Assembly: GCA_000447245.1 (NCBI GenBank)
Contig: AUYT01000001.1
Coordinates: 868,106 to 932,105 of the forward strand
Direction: 5' to 3'
DNA from: a candidate division Zixibacteria bacterium RBG-1
GTDB lineage: Bacteria > Zixibacteria > MSB-5A5 > DSPP01 > RBG-1
DNA length: 64,000 nt
Shown here: positions 43,645 through 51,699 of the stretch, piece by piece
Position numbering within the stretch: the first letter of the stretch is position 1
Layout of the letters: each line of letters starts with the position of its first letter
Notes under the pieces: generated by a model
The model's input: the letters and a program-made list of their open reading frames with translations, nothing else
Databases searched by the model: none
Told to the model about the DNA's origin: nothing
Position numbers and translations under genes: made by a program

Positions 43645-45309
43645 CTAAGCTCCATCCCCCACAATATCCTCATACAAATCCAACAACCCCTGATACCCTT
43701 CAGTCCCTTTCATCTCCGCCGGTTTCGGTTCGGTCACTTGCGGACCCATTTGAGCCTCAAACTGCTTCTTAGCTTCCGGAAAAGTAAACAGATTCTTAAA
43801 AGTAGGCAGCTTTGGGTCAACTTTAAACTCAAAAAAGACCAAATCATTTTTACCAGGTGCCACCTGCCCGTCTCTATAAATATCCTCCGGATGCCCCGGC
43901 TCAAACTCCACCATCCAGCCGGCAGTTTTAGTCAGCTCTCGAATCTGTTCTCTGTCTGCTTGAGTTAGGTCCACTAATTTTCGATACTCAAGATATTGTT
44001 CTCGGCTCGGAATCGGATAGCCAAAAACATCAGTATAATATCCATCCAAATGCTTCCAGGGGTCAGGGACAAAAGCCAAGTGAAAAGGTCTCCAGGATAA
44101 AGCTGCGGTAGGAATCAAACCAGATTCTAAAAGTTCTTGACGGTGTTGGTCAGGCACAAACGCAGAAACTTTTTCCAGAAACTCTTTCATCTGCTCTCTT
44201 TGCTTATCAGAAAGAATTTTACTCCTTTTCTTATTAAAATCAATCAGAATATCTCTCAAAACCGATAGGGCATAACCGTTCAAATTAGACTTATCTAAAT
44301 CCGGAGTTATCTGAAATGTTATATATCCATTAGGTCCTTCCGGATGAGGAATTGAGAAAGTAAAAATTTCATTGTTGGGACCTTTTCTATCCAAAGAATA
44401 AATCGGATTTTTGCTTCCAATCTGATAATATTTCAAAGCTCCACCTGAGTTGTATGGGTTCCCGTGCAATCTATAAGCCCGAGCTGACCATTCCCATTCC
44501 ATCTTTAAATGCAAATCCATAGGAATTCTGCCAGCTTTCAAATACAGCTCAATTATCTGGTCACCACAGTGAAGATGTCTGCCTTCCTGTTTCAAAAAGT
44601 ACCGCATTTGGGCCGCATATAAAGCATTAGCATTCTCTCTGGAATTTCGCAATTGTGACCAGCCATCCCGGTCCTGTTTATCAAAATAATGCCCCATCTC
44701 CGGCAAAGTTTCCACCCAGGGATTAAATTCAACCAACGGTTGCTGTAAGTTAGGGTCTTCGCTGTTGGCAATTCGAGCCAGTAAGTCCTCCACCAGCAAC
44801 CAAGCCATATCCGAGCCATTTTCCATTCCCAACCAGTAACCCATTTGAATTCCATGCTCCCCTTCTTCCCCAATTACATAACGGGCATATTTTTCAAAAA
44901 TTTTGGGCATATATCCCAATTGCTTAATCTGATTCTGTTGTTGCGAAGAACCGAATTCCGATGAACCCTGATGATAAGCAATCACAGATTGAGTCTGCAA
45001 AACTGAACCTTCCAGCCAAGAAAAGCGGACATCCGGATAGGGAACTGGATCTATCCCCAACATCTTGGCCAATTTTTCAGAGACAAAACGCTGTTTCCCT
45101 TGGAAAATCCCGTGTTCGATTGGTTCCTTGACCAATTTTTGTAAATCATGACCGACTACTCTCATAGTCATTCCATCCACCCAGCCGATTACATTGGAAC
45201 GATATGCCCATTCGATATAAGCTCGGGCATAATCTTGCATAGATTTTAAATTTGGTTGAGGAAATTTTTCAGCAAAAAAATCTGGTTTATTGGGATTTAA
45301 AACTACCAT
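43645..45309 (-). CDS. BoxB-like diiron oxygenase (benzoyl-CoA 2,3-epoxidase oxygenase-subunit homologue)
   Basis: The 554-residue protein shares the BoxB layout: QGSSEF (first ligand Glu), EEGEH with E-x2-H, a PLVEFN..W insert, QDRDGW (ligand Asp) and QEGRHLH with E-x2-H. Those six residues correspond to the BoxB diiron ligands. BoxB epoxidises benzoyl-CoA with O2 and electrons from BoxA. The protein is about 80 residues longer than typical BoxB because of its C-terminal part (about 440-554), so the substrate may differ. It is in an operon with a 69-residue protein, thiolase, aldehyde dehydrogenase and enoyl-CoA hydratase. A GGAG precedes the ATG by eight bases. Homology is judged by motif order and spacing only. 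Confidence 0.72.
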   Translation of the reverse strand: MVVLNPNKPDFFAEKFPQPNLKSMQDYARAYIEWAYRSNVIGWVDGMTMRVVGHDLQKLVKEPIEHGIFQGKQRFVSEKLAKMLGIDPVPYPDVRFSWLEGSVLQTQSVIAYHQGSSEFGSSQQQNQIKQLGYMPKIFEKYARYVIGEEGEHGIQMGYWLGMENGSDMAWLLVEDLLARIANSEDPNLQQPLVEFNPWVETLPEMGHYFDKQDRDGWSQLRNSRENANALYAAQMRYFLKQEGRHLHCGDQIIELYLKAGRIPMDLHLKMEWEWSARAYRLHGNPYNSGGALKYYQIGSKNPIYSLDRKGPNNEIFTFSIPHPEGPNGYITFQITPDLDKSNLNGYALSVLRDILIDFNKKRSKILSDKQREQMKEFLEKVSAFVPDQHRQELLESGLIPTAALSWRPFHLAFVPDPWKHLDGYYTDVFGYPIPSREQYLEYRKLVDLTQADREQIRELTKTAGWMVEFEPGHPEDIYRDGQVAPGKNDLVFFEFKVDPKLPTFKNLFTFPEAKKQFEAQMGPQVTEPKPAEMKGTEGYQGLLDLYEDIVGDGA

Positions 45310-45319
45310 AACTAAACTC

Positions 45320-45529
45320 CTAAGTTAAACCTTTGGCTTTTTTATGTTTTTCAGTCAAAACTTGATATTCTTTTAAATATTTTTCTAAAGTGCTCTCTTT
45401 TACTAAAGAGTTATAGATAAAATCTACTTGTCCTTTTAAATGCTCAGGGTAAACATGCTCTAAACCAGGATAAAAAGTGATATAATAGTCTCTGATAATT
45501 TTTTTGGCTTCCGGTTCAGATATACTCAT
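45320..45529 (-). CDS. 69-residue hypothetical protein, possible partner of the BoxB-like oxygenase
   Basis: The product is small, highly charged and predicted helical, with an aromatic patch (RDYYITFYPGLEHVYPEH). It has no cysteine and no signal peptide. It sits between the thiolase and the BoxB-like gene, 10 bases from the latter, so it is certainly cotranscribed. Small accessory proteins are common beside multicomponent oxygenases, but no similarity to PaaB or any other subunit could be recognised by eye. Confidence 0.65.
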   Translation of the reverse strand: MSISEPEAKKIIRDYYITFYPGLEHVYPEHLKGQVDFIYNSLVKESTLEKYLKEYQVLTEKHKKAKGLT

Positions 45530-45551
45530 GTTTCTCTCTGAGTAAATTATT

Positions 45552-46733
45552 TTAAACTTTCCTTAAAAGTAATGCCATCCCCATGCCTCCAGAGATACAC
45601 AAGGTTGCTAAACCCATTTTGCTTTTTCGTTTCAACATTTCATAAAGTAGAGTTACCACAATTCGAGTTCCAGTGCAACCAATCGGATGACCTAAAGCAA
45701 TGGCTCCACCATTGACATTCAATTTATTTATATCCAGATTTAATTCTCTTTGACAAGCTAAAACTTGTGAGGCGAAGGCTTCGTTCAATTCAATTAAATC
45801 GATCTTATCCAGAGAAATTTTCTCTTTTTCTAATAATTTTTTTACTACAGGAACTGGACCAATCCCCATCAAAGCAGGCTCTACTCCGGCACTTGAATAT
45901 ACCACGATTTCGGCTTGAGGAGTTATTTTGAATTCTTTTGCTTTCTCTTCAGATATCGCGATAACAGAGGCGGCACCGTCAGTTATTCCGCAAGAATTTC
46001 CGGCTGTGACTGTTCCATTTTCTTTGAAGACCGGTTTGAGCTTAGATAAAGCTTCTATCGTAGTACCTGGCCGAGGATGCTCGTCTTTGTCCAACTGAAT
46101 TTTATTTCCTTTTTTATCTTGTATTTCTACCGGAACTATCTCATCATTAAATCTGCATTCTTTTTGAGCCTTTTCACAACGAGACTGACTTAAAACTGCA
46201 TATTGGTCCTGTTCCTCACGTGAGATTTTATATTTCTCAGCTACATTTTCAGCGGTTTCTCCCATTACTTGATGGCACAAAGGACATAAAAATCCATCTT
46301 GGTACATAGCATCTTTCATTTCGGCTTTTCCCAAAGGCAATCCCCAGCGGATATTAGGTAAGATATAGGGTGTATTCGACATCGATTCAGTTCCACCAGC
46401 TAAGATAATATCTGCATCTCCTAAGACAATGGATTGATAAGCGTTGATAATCGCTTTTAAACTAGAGCCACAGGCTTTGTTGACGGTGTAAGCTGGAACT
46501 AAGGAGGGGATTCCTGCTCTAAAAGTTATTTGTCGGGCTACATTGGGTCCTACACCGGCTTGCCTAGCGTTGCCAAAAATAACTTCCTGAATCTGTTCTG
46601 GTTTTAGATTAGCTCTCTTTATGGATTCTTTGGCTGTGATAGTTCCTAAATCAGAAGCTGTAAAAGAAGCTAAACTTCCTCCGAATTTTCCTATGGGAAT
46701 TCGATTAGCTCCAACTATGTAAACTTTTCTCAT
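45552..46733 (-). CDS. Thiolase (acetyl-CoA acetyltransferase)
   Basis: The 393-residue protein carries the thiolase active-site Cys in NKACGSSLK (about residue 88), the NEAFASQ motif, GGAIALGHPIG with its catalytic His, and the C-terminal base Cys in CISGGMG. Length is typical of the degradative or biosynthetic thiolase I/II. It would cleave a 3-ketoacyl-CoA, such as 3-ketoadipyl-CoA in Box or Paa pathways, or condense acetyl-CoA. It is the third gene of the operon that ends with the BoxB-like gene and starts 14 bases after the aldehyde dehydrogenase stop. Confidence 0.92.
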   Translation of the reverse strand: MRKVYIVGANRIPIGKFGGSLASFTASDLGTITAKESIKRANLKPEQIQEVIFGNARQAGVGPNVARQITFRAGIPSLVPAYTVNKACGSSLKAIINAYQSIVLGDADIILAGGTESMSNTPYILPNIRWGLPLGKAEMKDAMYQDGFLCPLCHQVMGETAENVAEKYKISREEQDQYAVLSQSRCEKAQKECRFNDEIVPVEIQDKKGNKIQLDKDEHPRPGTTIEALSKLKPVFKENGTVTAGNSCGITDGAASVIAISEEKAKEFKITPQAEIVVYSSAGVEPALMGIGPVPVVKKLLEKEKISLDKIDLIELNEAFASQVLACQRELNLDINKLNVNGGAIALGHPIGCTGTRIVVTLLYEMLKRKSKMGLATLCISGGMGMALLLRKV

Positions 46734-46746
46734 CTGTTCAAAGTTA

Positions 46747-48222
46747 CTAACTTAAATCTATCCAAACCGATTTAACTTGAGTATAAAGCTCTAAGGCATG
46801 CATCCCCAATTCACGACCAAAACCAGACATCTTATAACCACCAAAAGGTGAAGCGGCATCGAACACTCCATAGGTGTTTATCCAAACTGTCCCGGCTTTC
46901 AGTTCTTTTGCCAGCAGATGTGCTTTTTTAATATCCTTAGTCCAGACCGCAGCGGCTAAACCATAGATTGTCTGGTTAGCTTTTTGAATCACCTCATCTA
47001 TATCTTTGAATCTCAAAGTTGCCAGAACCGGCCCGAAAATCTCTTCTTGAGCAATTTTCATCTGATTGTCCACCTCATCAAAAATAGTTGGCTTGACAAA
47101 ATAACCTTTTCCATTGCCGACATTGGCTCTTTCACCACCAGTCAAAAGTTTGGCTTTCTCATTTTTACCAATCTCAATATATCTTAAAACTTTTTTCAGC
47201 TGTTCTTCGGAAACCAAGGGTCCTACTCTGGTCTTGGGATCAAAGGGGTCGCCAACTTTGTAGCCATTGGCTTTCTCTACTAATTTTTCCATAAACAAGT
47301 CATGAATTTCTTCCTGCACGAAAAGTCGTGAGCCCGCTGAACAAACTTCCCCTTTATTATAAAAAATTCCATTCAAAGTACCTCTGACGGCTGGATCGAT
47401 ATCTGAATCAGCAAATACTATATTGGGAGATTTACCACCTAATTCTAAAGAAACTTTTTTTAAAGTATTGGAAGCAGTTCGCATAATCTCTTGTCCAGTT
47501 AGGTAAGAACCGGTAAAAGCAATTTTATCCACTCCGGGATGTTTCACAATTGCCGCACCAGTGGTTGGTCCATGTCCGGTCACAATGTTTATCACTCCAT
47601 CAGGGACTCCAGCTTCCTGACAGATTTCACCCAATTTTAAAGCTGTCAATGGTGTCTGTTCAGCCGGTTTTAAAATCACTGTGTTTCCACAAGCCAAAGC
47701 TGGTGCCACTTTCCAGGAAGCCAAACTTAAAGGAAAATTCCAGGGGATAATTTGTCCGACAACGCCCACAGGCTCTCTTAGAGTGTAATTGAAAAAATTC
47801 CCTTTGACCGGAATGGTTTCACCTTGAATTTTGTCGGCCCAGCCGGCATAATAATGAAAAACATCAGCCGTGTGGGGAATATCTATTTTAGAAGATTCAA
47901 AAATGGTTTTACCGGAGTCCAAAGTCTCCAAGTAGGATAACTCTGCTGCATATTTTAAAATCAGATCCCCGATTTTCCACAGAATTTTCCCTCTGTCGGA
48001 AGCCGACATCTTTTTCCAGGGACCTTCTTCAAAAGCTTTTCTGGCAGCTTGAACGGCTAAGTCAACATCTTTTTCGCTGGCTTCATAGACCTGTGTGATT
48101 GGTTCGCCGGTCGCAGGATTTATGGTATCAAAAGTTTTTCCGGAAACCGAATCAACCCATTTCCCTCCAATAAAAAGTTTTCCAGGTTTGATTTGGATTT
48201 TTTCTTTAGTCAAAGTTTCCAT
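46747..48222 (-). CDS. NAD(P)-dependent aldehyde dehydrogenase
   Basis: The 491-residue protein has the ALDH signatures: IIPWNFPL, cofactor-binding FTGS...G, catalytic Glu in LELGGKSPN and catalytic Cys in GEVCSAGSR. It oxidises an aldehyde to the acid. In the Box pathway the analogous step removes a semialdehyde (BoxD), but the residues resemble general ALDH1/betaine-aldehyde types, so a specific substrate cannot be claimed. The start overlaps the enoyl-CoA hydratase stop by one base, so the two are translationally coupled. Confidence 0.93.
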   Translation of the reverse strand: METLTKEKIQIKPGKLFIGGKWVDSVSGKTFDTINPATGEPITQVYEASEKDVDLAVQAARKAFEEGPWKKMSASDRGKILWKIGDLILKYAAELSYLETLDSGKTIFESSKIDIPHTADVFHYYAGWADKIQGETIPVKGNFFNYTLREPVGVVGQIIPWNFPLSLASWKVAPALACGNTVILKPAEQTPLTALKLGEICQEAGVPDGVINIVTGHGPTTGAAIVKHPGVDKIAFTGSYLTGQEIMRTASNTLKKVSLELGGKSPNIVFADSDIDPAVRGTLNGIFYNKGEVCSAGSRLFVQEEIHDLFMEKLVEKANGYKVGDPFDPKTRVGPLVSEEQLKKVLRYIEIGKNEKAKLLTGGERANVGNGKGYFVKPTIFDEVDNQMKIAQEEIFGPVLATLRFKDIDEVIQKANQTIYGLAAAVWTKDIKKAHLLAKELKAGTVWINTYGVFDAASPFGGYKMSGFGRELGMHALELYTQVKSVWIDLS

Positions 48223-49004
48223 TACTGCCCCTTGAATATCGGTTGTCTTTTTTCTACATAAGCATTAAGACCTTCTTTGGCATCTTCTGACATAAACAAC
48301 TGTTGCTGTAACTCTCTTTCTATTGCCAATCCTTCGGAGAAAGGAACTTCTACACCAGAGCAGACCGAGCGCTTGATTCTGCCTACAGCTTTGGAAGCTT
48401 TATTGGGTGGTGTAAATTGTCGGGCATATTCCATAACTTTTTCCCAGAAGCCGTTGGCTTCCAAGACATGATTCACTATCCCCAGAGTCTGGCCTTCTTC
48501 AAACGAAAAAAGCTTACCGGTTGCCATCATCTCAATGGCTCTGGATTTTCCAACTAATCTGCCCAATCTCTGAGTTCCTCCGGTTCCAGGCAAAACTCCC
48601 AAAGTAACTTCCGGCAGACCGACTTTTCCGGCATCTTTTTTGGCTAATCTGATATCCGCGGCTAAAGCGATTTCTAATCCTCCACCGACTGTGTGTCCGT
48701 TCAAAGCCGCAATCACCAACTTGGGGGTCTGCTCCAGGCGGGTTAAGGTTTCATTGGCGTGCAGACAGAAATAATATTTGAAGACCGGGTTGGCGGTGGC
48801 TAACATTTTGATATTGGCGCCGGCCGAGAAGAATTTGTCCCCTTTGCCGGTCAGGATTATGACATGTGCTTTTTCATCCATGCGGGCTTTGAGGATGCAG
48901 TGGTCTAATTCCTGCATCATTTCGTAGGTGTAGGTGTTGGCTGGCGGGTCGTTTAGCTCAAAGATGGCGATGCCATCTTTTACCGAATATTCAACTAAGC
49001 TCAT
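48222..49004 (-). CDS. Enoyl-CoA hydratase/isomerase (crotonase family)
   Basis: The 260-residue protein has the crotonase oxyanion-hole segments (FSAGANIKML; AALNGHTVGGGLEIALA) and the LPEVTLGVLPGTGGTQRLGRLVG region with the Glu that serves as catalytic base. It hydrates or isomerises an enoyl-CoA. It is the first gene of the operon; AAAGGAG lies seven bases before the ATG. BoxC itself is a 550-residue relative, so this is an ordinary short hydratase, which could act after ring cleavage. Confidence 0.92.
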   Translation of the reverse strand: MSLVEYSVKDGIAIFELNDPPANTYTYEMMQELDHCILKARMDEKAHVIILTGKGDKFFSAGANIKMLATANPVFKYYFCLHANETLTRLEQTPKLVIAALNGHTVGGGLEIALAADIRLAKKDAGKVGLPEVTLGVLPGTGGTQRLGRLVGKSRAIEMMATGKLFSFEEGQTLGIVNHVLEANGFWEKVMEYARQFTPPNKASKAVGRIKRSVCSGVEVPFSEGLAIERELQQQLFMSEDAKEGLNAYVEKRQPIFKGQ

Positions 49005-49103
49005 TTTTGACTCCTTTTAGTGTTAAATTTAATTTGAGGCATTGATTTACCTAATTAATTACGAAAAGAGAGGGCTGTCAAGATAAAAAGGGATAGGGAA
49101 ATT

Positions 49104-49125
49104 CCCTCTCCTTTTAGGGGAGGGG
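49104..49125. repeat. Palindromic repeat, family B (CCCTCTCCTTTTAGGGGAGGGG)
   Basis: A C-rich/G-rich hairpin with the loop TTTT. The same sequence recurs at 58152-58174, and a related palindrome is at 58095-58112. All are intergenic. Confidence 0.6.
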
Positions 49126-49137
49126 TCAGTAATTTTT

Positions 49138-49212
49138 GTCATCCTGAACGTAGTGAAGGATCTCGATTTATTTACCTTTAAAGCGAGATTCTTCGCTTTC
49201 GCTCAGAATGAC
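49138..49212. repeat. Interspersed inverted repeat, family A (copy 2)
   Basis: GTCATCCTGAACGTAGTGAAGGATCTC on the left mirrors GAGATTCTTCGCTTTCGCTCAGAATGAC on the right across about 20 bases. It is the same family as 26340-26431 in opposite orientation. Confidence 0.7.
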
Positions 49213-49227
49213 AGCTTGGTAGAGTCA

Positions 49228-51606
49228 CTACAAGCAGCACACACCTGATTTTACCGGAGCAGGACCGCCTTTAAAAGTGTGGTTGACATTATAAATTATA
49301 TCTGCAACGTCAATTTTATGATCTCCGTTATCATCCCCTCTGCACAAAAGAGATGGAGCGGGTCCACCTTTAAAAACATAGTTCACTTTTAAGATTATGT
49401 CCATCAAATTATTTTTTCCGTCACCATTGGCGTCACCGGCTTTGTCTGTACAAGGTCTGGTTAGATTTTTAAGAATTGAAACTGAAGAACCCCATCGATT
49501 TGCTGTAATCAAATCCTGGTCTCCGTCACCATCTAAATCAGAAGCAATAACTGCCCGAGGGTCAACTCTCGTTCCATAGTCAATCCTATCTGAAAAAGTT
49601 CCATTTCCATTGTTTTTTAATACCGTGACAGTATAATTGTTAAAACTTGTAGCTGCCAAATCTATGTCTCCATCAATATCCAAGTCCGAAGCACAAACCG
49701 AGATAGGTCCATATGTAGTTGCGTACTCAATCATTGGAGCGAAAGTTCCATCGCCATTGTTCTTTAAAACGGAGACACTGCCTCCATAAACATTTGCGGT
49801 TGCTAAGTCTTGATCTCCGTCTCCGTCTAAATCAGAAGCGATTACTTGACGAGGAGAGTTTCCAGTTCCATAGTCGGCTTTGTTACCAAAAGTTCCATCT
49901 CCATTGTTTTTGAAGACCGAAACCAAACTACCACTGACAACTAAGTCCATATCTCCATCTCCATCCAGGTCTGAAGCGATTATCGAAGAAGGAGAATATC
50001 CCAACTCATAGTCAATTTTACCAGTAAAAGTTCCATCTCCATTATTCTTTAATATGGAAAACGAGCTGCTATATTCATTTGCCACAGCCAAATCCTGGTC
50101 TCCGTCTCCATCTAAATCGGATGTAAAAATAGAAATTGGGGCAAGCCCTACAACATAATCCACTGTATAGGTAAAGGTCCCGTTCCCGTTACTCTTTAAA
50201 ATGGAAATAGTGCTATCAGGAGCGTAAGACTCACCCACGTTTGTCACAGCTAAGTCCTCATCTCCATCGCTATCTAAATCTGACACAACAACTGAGGATG
50301 GATAGTGGCCGATACGATAAATGTTCGCAGGCCCAAAGCTTCCATCACCGTTGTTTGTCAATATTGATACTGAACCTACGGCTAAAGCTAGATCTTGATC
50401 AGTATCACCGTCTAAATCGAAAGCAACAACTGAGGTAGGATATCCTCCGGTCCCATACTCAAGTGGCTTAACAAAGATGCCATCGCCAAGGTTTCTTATT
50501 ATTGAAATAGTGTTGCTGTATTGATTTGCAGTTACTAAATCTACATTTCCATCCCCATCTAAATCCGAAGCAAAAACCGAACGAGGATAATCACCAGCCC
50601 CATAAGCGGCCCTGGGAGCAAAAGTTCCATCCCCGTTATTCTTTAAAACCGAGACCGAGCTGCTAAAAAAATCAGCATTCACCACGGCTATATCAGGGTC
50701 TTCATCCCGGTCTACGTCCGACACAAAAACAGAGATAGGATCGCCTCCGGCGGAATAGACAACCGGAATAGTAAAAACACCATCTCCGGTGTTCTTGAAA
50801 ATTGAAATACCTGGACCGGCCACAGCTAAATCCTGGTCTCCATCCCCATCTAAATCTGAGGCAAAGACCAAATAAGGCGTCGGCGATGTGTTATAATCAA
50901 CCTTATCAGCAAAGGTTCCATCCCCATTATTTTTGAAGATGGAGAGCCGATAGACTCTATGTGTATCCTCAGGATTGCCGCTGTCATAATAATTTGTCAC
51001 TGCCAGATCCTTATCTCCATCTCCATCTAAATCAGAAGCGAAAACCGAGGTTGCAGGATTTTCCGTACTATAGGTTATTCTTGGAGCAAAAGTTCCATTG
51101 CCGGTATTCATTAATACTGAAACATTTTGTCCACCGCTATTCGCCACTGCTAAGTCATTGTCCCCGTCATTGTCTAAATCCGCAGCAAAAATGGAGACGG
51201 GAGCTCCTCCCGCTCCATAATCGACCTTGGCAGCAAATGTTCCGGTTCCATTATTCTTTAATATTGAGATATTTGCATGACCGGCATTTGCTACTGCAAT
51301 ATCTTTATCTCCATCACCATCCAAATCTGACGCATAAACTGAGTAAGGAAACGCTCCTACAGAATAATCAACTTTGGGAGCAAAAGTTCCATTGCCATTG
51401 TTTTTCAAAACTGAAACAGTCCAGTCACTGCGGTGCGTAACTAACAAATCTTGGTCGCCATCCATGTCTAAATCAGAGGCCAAAACTGATGTGGGCTCCC
51501 ATCCGACATCGTAACTTATCCAAGTGTCAAAGAGAGGCTGAAAAGCAAAGAGATAGGGAGGCAGGCAAAGAATAATTACTAAGATAATACAAGTTTTACT
51601 TCCCAT
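49228..51606 (-). CDS. Secreted FG-GAP/VCBS beta-propeller-type protein with dockerin-like C-terminus
   Basis: The 792-residue product has a signal peptide (about 1-22) and fourteen repeats built on D.DGDGD.DL, each with an SxxNNGDGTF hairpin; these are FG-GAP/VCBS repeats that bind calcium and form propellers. The last 70 residues are two dockerin-like EF-hand repeats (GDANGDGKNNLMDI and GDDNGDHKIDVADI) separated by FKGGPAPSL, ending GVCCL. The second of two adjacent ATGs is preferred because GAGGGG lies five bases upstream. The protein probably sits on the cell surface or is released; function is unknown, as in most of this family. Confidence 0.88.
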   Translation of the reverse strand: MGSKTCIILVIILCLPPYLFAFQPLFDTWISYDVGWEPTSVLASDLDMDGDQDLLVTHRSDWTVSVLKNNGNGTFAPKVDYSVGAFPYSVYASDLDGDGDKDIAVANAGHANISILKNNGTGTFAAKVDYGAGGAPVSIFAADLDNDGDNDLAVANSGGQNVSVLMNTGNGTFAPRITYSTENPATSVFASDLDGDGDKDLAVTNYYDSGNPEDTHRVYRLSIFKNNGDGTFADKVDYNTSPTPYLVFASDLDGDGDQDLAVAGPGISIFKNTGDGVFTIPVVYSAGGDPISVFVSDVDRDEDPDIAVVNADFFSSSVSVLKNNGDGTFAPRAAYGAGDYPRSVFASDLDGDGNVDLVTANQYSNTISIIRNLGDGIFVKPLEYGTGGYPTSVVAFDLDGDTDQDLALAVGSVSILTNNGDGSFGPANIYRIGHYPSSVVVSDLDSDGDEDLAVTNVGESYAPDSTISILKSNGNGTFTYTVDYVVGLAPISIFTSDLDGDGDQDLAVANEYSSSFSILKNNGDGTFTGKIDYELGYSPSSIIASDLDGDGDMDLVVSGSLVSVFKNNGDGTFGNKADYGTGNSPRQVIASDLDGDGDQDLATANVYGGSVSVLKNNGDGTFAPMIEYATTYGPISVCASDLDIDGDIDLAATSFNNYTVTVLKNNGNGTFSDRIDYGTRVDPRAVIASDLDGDGDQDLITANRWGSSVSILKNLTRPCTDKAGDANGDGKNNLMDIILKVNYVFKGGPAPSLLCRGDDNGDHKIDVADIIYNVNHTFKGGPAPVKSGVCCL

Positions 51607-51699
51607 CATAACCCCTCAGAAAAATCCGGTTCTTAAAGGTTAGTGAAAGCTTTATTTATATAAATATAAAAAGAAAATAGAAAAATGTCAATAAACTCT

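Noticed and set aside
50961-51440. A 159-codon plus-strand gene inside the FG-GAP gene
   Set aside because: It is the reverse-strand shadow of the repeated GDGD modules: composition is Leu/His/Arg-rich and periodic.
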